From NCBI GenBank assembly GCA_009908535.1, contig JAAAOD010000232.1, positions 1 through 9,357 on the forward strand: a DNA stretch of 9,357 nucleotides, given 5' to 3'. A model generated the notes under the pieces. The model did no database searches, was not told the DNA's origin, and saw only the letters and a program-made list of their open reading frames with translations. This document shows, in pieces, positions 1-7,244 of the stretch (position 1 is its first letter; every line of letters begins with the position of its first letter). This DNA is from Verrucomicrobiota bacterium (GTDB lineage Bacteria > Verrucomicrobiota > Verrucomicrobiia > Opitutales > Oceanipulchritudinaceae). Both the position numbers and the translations under genes were made by a program.

Positions 1-51
1 AAGATCCCGTTTCCGTCCACGTACAAATAAGATGAAGAGGAGCGTTTCCGC
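1..51 (+). other. Leader / possible tail of an upstream gene
   Basis: The 51 bases before the first gene are too short to assign. All three forward frames are open from the window edge to a stop: frame 1 ends at TAA 28-30 (tail KIPFPSTYK), frame 3 at TGA 33-35 (tail DPVSVHVQIR), and frame 2 at TGA 53-55, which would overlap the first gene as ATGA. Any of these could be the end of an upstream CDS, so the operon may begin outside the window. I see no convincing promoter: TAAGAT at 28-33 matches a -10 box at four of six positions, but no -35 element stands at the right distance. Confidence 0.4.
34..42 (+). promoter_or_regulatory. Shine-Dalgarno for the first ATPase gene
   Basis: GAAGAGGAG lies at 34-42, with core AGGAG at 38-42 and 9 nt before the ATG at 52. 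It is one of only two good ribosome-binding sites in the window and fixes the ATPase start at 52. Confidence 0.75.
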
Positions 52-774
52 ATGAACGAGCAAGAGTCCCTTCTCCGGCTGGAGGGTATCACCAAGGTAT
101 TTTTAACAGACGAAATTGAAACCCACGCCCTTGCCGGGATCCACCTGACGATCGGTAACGGCGACTTTGTCTCTGTCTCCGGGCCTTCCGGCTGTGGAAA
201 ATCGACATTGCTTTCCATTCTCGGTCTTCTCGAGGCACCCAGCGACGGGAGCTACCTTCTCAGAAACCGGGATGTCGCCGACCTTGGCATGGAGGAACGG
301 GCGCGCATCCGCAACCGTGAGATCGGTTTTATCTTCCAGAGCTTCAATCTGATCGGGGATTTAACGGTCCTTGAAAATGTCGAACTTCCCCTTGCTTATC
401 GTGGCCTGAAAGCGGCCAGTCGGCGGGAACTGGCCACGGAGGCCCTCGAGAAGGTGGAAATGCTGCACCGGCGCAAACACCTTCCCAGCCAGCTCTCCGG
501 CGGGCAGCAGCAGAGGGTCGCGGTCGCGCGCGCCCTTGCCGGCAACCCGGGGATTCTTCTGGCCGACGAACCGACCGGCAACCTCGACTCCCGCAATGGG
601 GCCGTTGTCATGGAGCTTCTCACCGAGGTGAATCAACGGGGCACCACCATCTGCATGGTCACCCACGATGACCGCTATGCGCATTACGCGCGCCGCATCG
701 TGCATCTGTTCGACGGAAAAATCGTCGATGAAACCGATGCCGGCTTCACGTCCGCCAGCGCCGTCGAGGCCTGA
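52..774 (+). CDS. ABC transporter ATP-binding protein, MacB/LolD type (partner of the two duplicated permeases)
   Basis: This is the cytoplasmic ATPase that should power the permeases encoded directly downstream. The 240 residues contain every ABC motif: Walker A GPSGCGKST at 44-52, Q-loop glutamine 96 in FQSFNL, signature LSGGQ at 148-152, Walker B ILLADEP at 168-174 with catalytic Glu 173, D-loop NLDS at 177-180 and switch His 205 in VTHD. The length and the GFIFQSFNL and ADEPTGNLD wording are typical of the LolD/MacB/FtsE-like branch (mechanotransmission, 'type VII' ABC systems), not of importers. The start at 52 has a good Shine-Dalgarno 9 nt upstream. The C-terminus after residue 226 is a short low-complexity tail. 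The next gene begins 19 nt after the stop. The substrate is unknown. Family assignment is near certain; pairing with both permeases is inferred from position. Confidence 0.95.
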   Translation: MNEQESLLRLEGITKVFLTDEIETHALAGIHLTIGNGDFVSVSGPSGCGKSTLLSILGLLEAPSDGSYLLRNRDVADLGMEERARIRNREIGFIFQSFNLIGDLTVLENVELPLAYRGLKAASRRELATEALEKVEMLHRRKHLPSQLSGGQQQRVAVARALAGNPGILLADEPTGNLDSRNGAVVMELLTEVNQRGTTICMVTHDDRYAHYARRIVHLFDGKIVDETDAGFTSASAVEA

Positions 775-793
775 ACGGCCCCGCTTCTGCCTC

Positions 794-3238
794 ATGGATT
801 CCTTCCTGCGGGATTTCTGTTTTGCTTTCCGCGTCTTTTACAAGCGGCCCGGTCTGACGCTGCTGGCGATCCTGGCCCTGTCGCTGAGCCTCGGCATGGC
901 GGTGACGGCCTTCAGCTTTGTCAACGGGCTCTTTCTGAAGCCTTCGCCCTTCGCCAATGCGGACCGGCTCAAGGAAATTTACCTCACCACCGAAAAAGGG
1001 AACCCTGGCAGTGCGATTCCCCTTCCTTTTTCCAAGGCGCAGCGATTGGCCGACTTGTCCTCACTCGAAGCCGTTATCACCTGGTACAACGGCACGATCA
1101 ATATCAGCGGGGATGGAAAACCGGCGCGCTACAATGGAGCCTTTATTTCGCCGGGATTTCTGGAGCTCCTCGGTTACGAAGCGATCCAGGGGCGTTCCTT
1201 TGGTCCCCGCCATCCCCGCGAACCGGTGGAAAATGTGTTTCTTCTCCACGAGGATATCTGGCGGGAGCGTTTCAATGCCGATCCAGCCGCTATCGGGGCC
1301 ACCCTCCGCCTGAACGGCCGGCCCCACCGCTTGATCGGGATTCTCCCCGCGGAGTTCCGCTTTCCCCATCGCAGCGAAGTCTGGGTTCCGCTGAACAAGG
1401 CCACCTATGCCGGTCCGGCGGCATCGGAGGTTCCCGTAACGACACTGGGGCTCCAGACGGCGGATGCCAGCAACGAGGACCTTGCCACTGAACTGGAGGA
1501 GGCCGCCGCCAACTGGAAAGGCCCATCCCCCCGGGACGCGGATGGGCTGCATCCGGAAACAAGGATCTACGACCGCGTTTATCTTACCCGCGGGGACCGC
1601 TCGCTCCTTGCCTTCGCGGTGCTCGCAGTCGTTTTCATCCTGCTCATTTCCTGCGCCAATGTCGCCAACCTGATGATCGGGCGCGCCCTGACCAGAGGCC
1701 GGGAGATCGCCGTGCGCACGGCGGTCGGGGCTTCGCGGATCCGCATCCTGCGCCAACTGCTGACGGAAGGCTTTGTCCTCGCCGCCCTCGGCGGTGTCGG
1801 GGGCCTTCTCCTCGCGGCATGGATCGTCGATTTCGGGACAGCCTACAAGCGTTGGGACCTTCCCTACTGGATCTCCTTTGAGCTGGACGGGCGCGTCTTC
1901 CTTTTCACCTCCTTTATCGTCCTGCTCACGACCCTCATCGCCGGGATTTTTCCGGCCCTCCAGGCCTCAAGGGCCAATCTCCAGGAAGTTTTGAAAGAGG
2001 CGTCCCCGGCGGCGAGCGGCTTCCGCATGGGACGCCTTGCGCGCATGCTCACCGTCACCCAGATCGCATTTGCCTGCGCCCTGCTCTTCGGCGCGGGTCT
2101 GGTTGTCCGCAACCTTCTCGAGATGTCGCGTATCGAACCCGGGTATGATCCGGCCGCCACCCTCACGATGCGCATGGGGCTTTTCCCGGAGGATTATCCT
2201 GACGAACCGCAGCGGGACGCCTTTTTCCGGGAGCTTCTCGATTCGGTGCGCCAGTTGCCGGGCGTACAGGCCGCCGGGCTCAGCAGCTGGCTCGGGGAAT
2301 TCGGCAACGTCCGCAAGCCCGTTCTTCTGCCGGAACCGGCGGGCGGTCCCGCCTCCCCGCTGCGCGAGTGGGTCTATGTCGAATCCGTCGCCAACGGACA
2401 GTTCTCCTGTATGGAGATGCCGGTGCGGACGGGGCGCGGCTTTCTCCCCGCCGATGGAGAGGAGGGCCCGCTCGTCGCTATTGTCAACGAGACCTTCGCG
2501 CGGATGTATTTACCGAACGGCGACATTCTCGGGAAGTCCATCGGGATCCTCACGGAAACGGGGGATGCCGCCGGCGCGCAATTCCCCGATCACCGGATCG
2601 TCGGGATTGTTCCCTCGGTCCGCGTATCCGCCTTCACCCGGGCGAAGGCGGCGGAACCCGTCGTATATGTCCCCTACACCCAGCAACCCTCCTCCTTCAT
2701 GACCCTGTTCGTCCGCATGAGTGAAGGCCAATCGCCCCATGAGATCAGTGCCTCCATCGAGGAGACCGTTCTGCGCCTTGACCCGCATTTGCCCGTTTAT
2801 TTCACGAAGACGATGGAGACTTTCATCGCGGAACAACGGACCCCTTTCCGACTTCTCGCGGGCTTTCTTTTCACAATGGGAGGGATGGCCCTGTTTCTTG
2901 CCGCGGTCGGCGTCTACGGGATGATCGTCTTCAGCGTGGGCCGGCGGCGGCGCGAGTTCGGGATCCGCATGGCCCTTGGCGCGAACTCATGGAACATCGT
3001 TTCGCTCGTCCTGCGCCAGGGGTTCCTGCAATTGGGAACGGGAATCCTTATCGGCACCGGTCTCGCTATCCTTGTCGGCCGTCTGATCGGGGACTTCCTC
3101 TCCGGAATCGGACCCATGGAACCGGGCATTTATCTCGGAGTGCTGGCCATCCTCGTCGGCACCGCCCTTCTTGCATTCTTCCTGCCGGCACGCCGGGCCG
3201 CGCGTCTTTCCCCTTTTGAAGCCCTCCGCAGCGAATAA
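794..3238 (+). CDS. ABC transporter permease, duplicated FtsX/MacB architecture (ADOP-like), first copy
   Basis: An inner-membrane permease of 814 residues, about twice a MacB membrane unit and organised as two repeats. Repeat one has TM1 at about 21-46, a periplasmic MacB-PCD-like domain at 47-269, then TM segments near 270-295, 323-347 and 367-390. Repeat two has TM5 near 418-440, a second periplasmic domain at 441-685 and TM segments near 686-714, 740-768 and 776-800. The cytoplasmic coupling motif appears in both halves: EIAVRTAVGAS at 304-314 and EFGIRMALGAN at 721-731. The chain ends in the FtsX-like ARRAARLSPFEALR. This layout matches the family I know as ADOP, one chain that could act as a pseudo-dimer. 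The frame stays open upstream to 668, but ATG 794 gives the usual short N-terminus before TM1; the upstream extension is Pro/Arg-rich and overlaps the ATPase gene. No Shine-Dalgarno is visible at 794, so coupling to the ATPase stop 19 nt upstream is plausible. Substrate unknown. Confidence 0.92.
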   Translation: MDSFLRDFCFAFRVFYKRPGLTLLAILALSLSLGMAVTAFSFVNGLFLKPSPFANADRLKEIYLTTEKGNPGSAIPLPFSKAQRLADLSSLEAVITWYNGTINISGDGKPARYNGAFISPGFLELLGYEAIQGRSFGPRHPREPVENVFLLHEDIWRERFNADPAAIGATLRLNGRPHRLIGILPAEFRFPHRSEVWVPLNKATYAGPAASEVPVTTLGLQTADASNEDLATELEEAAANWKGPSPRDADGLHPETRIYDRVYLTRGDRSLLAFAVLAVVFILLISCANVANLMIGRALTRGREIAVRTAVGASRIRILRQLLTEGFVLAALGGVGGLLLAAWIVDFGTAYKRWDLPYWISFELDGRVFLFTSFIVLLTTLIAGIFPALQASRANLQEVLKEASPAASGFRMGRLARMLTVTQIAFACALLFGAGLVVRNLLEMSRIEPGYDPAATLTMRMGLFPEDYPDEPQRDAFFRELLDSVRQLPGVQAAGLSSWLGEFGNVRKPVLLPEPAGGPASPLREWVYVESVANGQFSCMEMPVRTGRGFLPADGEEGPLVAIVNETFARMYLPNGDILGKSIGILTETGDAAGAQFPDHRIVGIVPSVRVSAFTRAKAAEPVVYVPYTQQPSSFMTLFVRMSEGQSPHEISASIEETVLRLDPHLPVYFTKTMETFIAEQRTPFRLLAGFLFTMGGMALFLAAVGVYGMIVFSVGRRRREFGIRMALGANSWNIVSLVLRQGFLQLGTGILIGTGLAILVGRLIGDFLSGIGPMEPGIYLGVLAILVGTALLAFFLPARRAARLSPFEALRSE

Positions 3239-3243
3239 AGACC

Positions 3244-5715
3244 ATGGACCGCCTTGCCTTCTATACACGCTTCGCCGCCCGCCGCCTGCTGCAGACACCG
3301 GGCTTCACCTTCATCGCGGTCGTCGCCCTCGGTCTTGGGATCGGAGCGGTCACGACGCAATGCGCCGTCATCGACGCCATTTTCCTCAGGAACCTTCCCT
3401 TTTCCGAGCCGGAGGAGATCATGCATGTGCAACGGGAACAGCCCGGGGAGGAATTCTTCGTCGACGAGGTTCCGATCGGGGAATTCCTTTTCTGGCAGCG
3501 AAACCAGGAGAGCTTTGACCAGCTCGCCGGGTATTATATCGGGACCGCCAACCTCAGCCTCGCCGGCAAGGTGCGCCGCTACGACGGCGCCTTCATCTCC
3601 GCAAATATTTTCGAGATTCTCCGGGAGGAGGCCCTTCATGGCCGGGCGCTGCGCTCCGACGACGATCTTCCCGATCATCCGCAAGTGGCGGTGCTTTCCC
3701 ACTCGGCATGGAAGCGGGATTTCGGGGGCGATCCCTCCCTTGTTGGGAAAGAGGCCGTCCTCAACGGACGGGCGGTGACCATCGCGGGCATCATGCCGGA
3801 GGGCTTCTCCTTCCCCCTCGCCGAGGACCTTTGGATCCCGCTGCTCCAGGAAAGGCCGAAAAGGCAGCATTCGCCCGGGGAGAGCGTGGTTTCCCTCGAA
3901 GTACTGGGCCGTCTGGCGGATCCGGACCAGCGGGAGGCCGCCGCCGCGGAATTGACCGCTTTGGCGCAGGATTGGCAGCGACTCCATGAGCCGGAGGCCA
4001 CTCCCCATAAAGTCGTGGTGCAGCCGTTTCTCGACGAGTTCATCGGAACCGGCACCCTCCCCATGACCCTGGTGATGCTGTTCATCACGCTGCTGCTGCT
4101 GCTCATCGGCTGCGCCAACGTGGCCAATCTTCTCCTTGCCCGCTCCGTGCGCCGTCAGAAGGAGGTGGCCATCCGTTCGGCCCTCGGGGCGACGCGGCGA
4201 AGCATTCTCGGACTGTTTCTGGCGGAAAGCCTCCTTCTGGCCGCCCTCGGGACCGTCTTCGGCATCTACCTCGCCTTCAGCAATGTCGCCGCGATCAATG
4301 CCTCGCGCGACGCCATGGAGCTCCCGGTCTGGCTCTCCTTCACGATCGATTCCCGGATCCTGCTCCTCACCATCGCCGTGACCCTTTTGACCGGAATCCT
4401 GTCCGGATTATTTCCGGCGTGGCGGGCGTCCCGCCTGCCGGAAAGCGAGATCCTCAAGGATGATAACCCGACCCTGACCTCGCTCTACATCGGGCGTTTC
4501 AGCCGGGCGCTGGTCATCTTCCAGGTGGCGATTGCGGCCGTCGCGCTCAGCCTCGTCGTTCTCTTCATCCGCAGCGTGGAAGACGGGGTCAATCTCGAGT
4601 ACAATTACGATGTCGACCGCGTCTACAGCGCCCGGATCGGTCTGTTCGAAGGCATGTATCCGACCGCCCGGGAACGGGACCGCTTCACGGATGAACTGCT
4701 GGCCGCGCTCCGGTCCCGCCCGGAGATCGCCGAAGCCGCCACCAGCAACCGGTACCAGTTCCTGTGGGGCATGGAGGCGCTCTACTCTCTGCCGGAGGAG
4801 AATTCCCCGTTGCCCGCGGGACGCCGCAGCGCAAAATTCCAACAGGTATCCCGTGGATTCCTTTCCACGATGGGTCTCCCGCTCCTTTCGGGGCGTGCCT
4901 TCAATGAGAAGGACCATGCAGCCCCCCTGCCGGAGGTCGCCCTTGTCAACGAGGCCTTTGCCGAAGCAACCTGGCCCGGGGTTTCCCCCCTCGGCAAGCG
5001 ATTCCGTCCGGAACTCGGTCCGGATTACCCCGGATTGCCGGACGACCACGATCTCACCGTCATCGGAACGGTGCCCCACATGAACGAGGCGGGCCTCTTT
5101 CCCGCGGACGAAGACATGCCGGCCTTCCTCCTGCCGAGGACGCCGGGAGCAAGCCCCCGCTTCCAGACCCTTCTCGCGCGCAGCCACGGGGAGCCGGAGG
5201 CCCTCCTTCCCATCCTCCGTGAAGAGGTCCGGCGCCTCGACGGCAATCTGCCACTTTACGAGACCGGCACGCCGCGGGAGATCATTGCGAGGGCGAGCAG
5301 CCAGTTCCGCTTTTTCATTTCCATATTCAAGGGATTCGGGGCCATCGCCGCCTTCCTTGCCGCCGTCGGTATCTACGGCGTCATTACTTTTTCCGTACAC
5401 CAGCGGATTATGGAGTACGGGATTCGCCAGGCGATCGGGGCGACCCGCCTGACCATTTTCCGCCACGTCTACCGGCACGCCTTCTCCCAGACCTTTCTCG
5501 GACTATTCGCGGCGATCCTGATCCTGTCCCCGCTGACCCTCTTTCCCGGTCTGCGGGAAACCTTGGACATATTCTTTTATGGAGTTGAAGGAAGCGCCTT
5601 CATGCCCTACCTGCTCTCCTTCGTCTTTGTTTTCAGCATCACGCTGTTGGCGGCTCTGCCCCCGGCAATCCGGGCCGCCCGTATTCATCCCGCCAGCGCC
5701 TTACGCTATGAGTAA
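3244..5715 (+). CDS. ABC transporter permease, duplicated FtsX/MacB architecture (ADOP-like), second copy
   Basis: A second 823-residue permease, paralogous to the gene 5 nt upstream but clearly diverged. It has the same plan: TM1 near 21-47, periplasmic domain to about 270, TM near 271-298, 325-348 and 370-392, then TM5 near 421-443, a second periplasmic domain to about 689, and TM near 690-716, 746-766 and 783-806. Shared landmarks include GAFIS in the first periplasmic domain, CANVANL at the end of TM2, and the coupling motifs EVAIRSALGAT (307-317) and EYGIRQAIGAT (724-734). It ends in AARIHPASALRYE, the usual FtsX C-terminal pattern. Both halves look intact, so this is not a decaying duplicate. 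The ATG at 3244 has only a weak purine stretch (AAAGA) upstream; coupling to the preceding stop is likely. It may form a transporter on its own as a pseudo-dimer or pair with the first copy; the sequence cannot decide. Confidence 0.92.
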   Translation: MDRLAFYTRFAARRLLQTPGFTFIAVVALGLGIGAVTTQCAVIDAIFLRNLPFSEPEEIMHVQREQPGEEFFVDEVPIGEFLFWQRNQESFDQLAGYYIGTANLSLAGKVRRYDGAFISANIFEILREEALHGRALRSDDDLPDHPQVAVLSHSAWKRDFGGDPSLVGKEAVLNGRAVTIAGIMPEGFSFPLAEDLWIPLLQERPKRQHSPGESVVSLEVLGRLADPDQREAAAAELTALAQDWQRLHEPEATPHKVVVQPFLDEFIGTGTLPMTLVMLFITLLLLLIGCANVANLLLARSVRRQKEVAIRSALGATRRSILGLFLAESLLLAALGTVFGIYLAFSNVAAINASRDAMELPVWLSFTIDSRILLLTIAVTLLTGILSGLFPAWRASRLPESEILKDDNPTLTSLYIGRFSRALVIFQVAIAAVALSLVVLFIRSVEDGVNLEYNYDVDRVYSARIGLFEGMYPTARERDRFTDELLAALRSRPEIAEAATSNRYQFLWGMEALYSLPEENSPLPAGRRSAKFQQVSRGFLSTMGLPLLSGRAFNEKDHAAPLPEVALVNEAFAEATWPGVSPLGKRFRPELGPDYPGLPDDHDLTVIGTVPHMNEAGLFPADEDMPAFLLPRTPGASPRFQTLLARSHGEPEALLPILREEVRRLDGNLPLYETGTPREIIARASSQFRFFISIFKGFGAIAAFLAAVGIYGVITFSVHQRIMEYGIRQAIGATRLTIFRHVYRHAFSQTFLGLFAAILILSPLTLFPGLRETLDIFFYGVEGSAFMPYLLSFVFVFSITLLAALPPAIRAARIHPASALRYE

Positions 5716-7228
5716 TCCCCGAGCAACGTCTCCCCGTTCCTGTGCCCTCGTCCGGAGAACCGCCCTTCTCGTCGTCTTCACCGCAGCGCCTCTGGGCACG
5801 CACGGGAATGCACCGATGCTCGAGCTCGCGGAGGCGGTCCAGTCCAGTCTTGAGGCGAACTTCAGCCTGCGCGTGGCCGCCATGGATCCGGAAATCGCGA
5901 AGTCGGGGGTAGAGGAGGCCTCCTCGGTTTTCGACACGGAGCTGTTCGCCTCCGCAAACCTCGAGGAAACCTCTCAGCAAACCACCTTTTCCGCGACGCA
6001 GGGGACAAGCCGGGACAACCGCTCCTGGACCATCGGCGCCCGTCGCCGCTTCTCCAGCGGTGCGCAGGTGACCGCACGCGGAAACTACCGCCGCGACGCC
6101 AGCAACGCCGGGGTCAACACGAGCAACCTCAGCCAGACCGCGGACGCCTCCCTCTCCCTCCGCCAGCCCTTGCTGAAGGGACGGGGAAGCGAAGTGACCC
6201 GCGCCGGCATCGCCCGGGCCCGGGCGGGGGTGGAAGCGGCCGGTCAATCTTTTCGCGAAGCCGTTCTCGCTGTCCTCGCCCGCACCGAGGAGGCCTACTG
6301 GGAAACGGCTCGCCGCCAGGCAGGCCTCGAGCTGACGCAATCCAGCCTTGAAGTGGCGGAAACCCTGCTGGAGGAGGCGCGGGAACGGCGCAATGTCGGC
6401 CGGGCCACCCGCATCGAGGTCCTGCAGGCGGAAGCGGCCCGTGCGGAGCGTCGTGAGGAAATCATTACGGCCCGGCAACGCCTCGAGGAGGCCGCCGACC
6501 AGTTGCTCCTTTCCATGGGCCGTCTGCTCCCCGACAGGGCCCCGCTCGAGGAACTTCCTTTCGAGGTGCGCGCGCTTCCCGGGGAAGTCCGCGACCTGCG
6601 TCCCTTCCCCAACCTCTGGCGCGACGTCCTTGCCGCCGACCCCTCTCTCGCACGCCAGGAAGCCGTCCTGGAACAGCGGCGGCTGGACCGCACGGTCGCG
6701 CGCAACGATCTTCGTCCCGAGCTCGATCTGGTCGCCACCGGCGGTTACCTCGGCCTTGACGAGGAGGATGCCCAAACCGCCTTTGACAACCTGACCGAAG
6801 GACAGGGATATGCCTGGTCCGTCGGCTTTGAATTCTCCATGCCGTGGGGGCGCCGGGGCGAAAAGGCGGCTCTGCGCAGCGCCGACAAGGAACTGGAACA
6901 GGAATCTCTCCGGCTCCTCGAACTCAAGCAACAGCTTTTCCGGGAACTCCGCTCCGCATGGCGTTCCTACAACGCCCGTACCGAAAGCCGGGAAGCCGCC
7001 GAGCTGACGGTCAGTCTGCAGGAGGCCGCCTTCGCGCAGGAACAGGAAAAGTACGCCGAGGGCCTCTCCGTCTTCCGCGATGTCCTCGAAGCCCAGCAGG
7101 ACCTCGACCTCGCGCGGGAACGCCTTCTCGAAACCCGCTTCCAGCAGATCCGCACCCGGATCCGCATCGATGAACTCACCGGGCGATTGCTCGACCTCTA
7201 CAATATCCCGGAAGACCTCTTCCGTTGA
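5708..7228 (+). CDS. TolC-family outer-membrane efflux protein
   Basis: The outer-membrane channel and periplasmic tunnel of the export system, 506 residues, close to usual TolC-family length. The N-terminus has basic residues (RR at 16-17), a short hydrophobic run ALLVVFTAAPLG and a probable signal-peptidase site near 32-35 (THGNA); no lipobox is seen. Two OEP repeats follow, each with a beta-strand section and long coiled-coil helices rich in Glu, Arg, Ala and Leu. LRQPLLKGRG at 151-160 is characteristic of the family. The paired hairpin motifs are NVGRATRIEVLQAE (229-242) and YAEGLSVFRDVLEAQ (449-463), matching the GxAT/SxxDVLxAQ pattern. ATG 5708 overlaps the last 8 nt of the permease gene and has no Shine-Dalgarno, so reinitiation after the permease stop is likely. 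The frame stays open upstream to 5579, but that extension lies inside the permease gene and would bury the signal peptide. The adaptor follows after 16 nt. Confidence 0.93.
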   Translation: MSNPRATSPRSCALVRRTALLVVFTAAPLGTHGNAPMLELAEAVQSSLEANFSLRVAAMDPEIAKSGVEEASSVFDTELFASANLEETSQQTTFSATQGTSRDNRSWTIGARRRFSSGAQVTARGNYRRDASNAGVNTSNLSQTADASLSLRQPLLKGRGSEVTRAGIARARAGVEAAGQSFREAVLAVLARTEEAYWETARRQAGLELTQSSLEVAETLLEEARERRNVGRATRIEVLQAEAARAERREEIITARQRLEEAADQLLLSMGRLLPDRAPLEELPFEVRALPGEVRDLRPFPNLWRDVLAADPSLARQEAVLEQRRLDRTVARNDLRPELDLVATGGYLGLDEEDAQTAFDNLTEGQGYAWSVGFEFSMPWGRRGEKAALRSADKELEQESLRLLELKQQLFRELRSAWRSYNARTESREAAELTVSLQEAAFAQEQEKYAEGLSVFRDVLEAQQDLDLARERLLETRFQQIRTRIRIDELTGRLLDLYNIPEDLFR

Positions 7229-7244
7229 TTGCACCTTATCCATC

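Noticed and set aside
25..33. Possible -10 promoter element (TAAGAT)
   Set aside because: Only four of six matches, no -35 partner at the right distance, and too little upstream sequence to judge.
668..793. Upstream extension of the first permease frame to ATG 668, or to ATGs at 728 and 737
   Set aside because: It would overlap the ATPase gene by 38-107 nt and add a Pro/Arg-rich segment foreign to the family. ATG 794 gives the normal N-terminus before TM1.
3239..3243. Idea that the two permeases are a recent tandem duplication
   Set aside because: Their proteins align in architecture and key motifs but differ at most positions, and the DNA shows no long matching blocks; the duplication must be old.
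3130..4008. 292-codon minus-strand open frame
   Set aside because: Antisense across the junction of the two permeases with no recognisable motif; the permease reading is well supported there.
4408..5478. 356-codon minus-strand open frame
   Set aside because: Fully antisense to the second permease, with no family resemblance; a codon-bias shadow.
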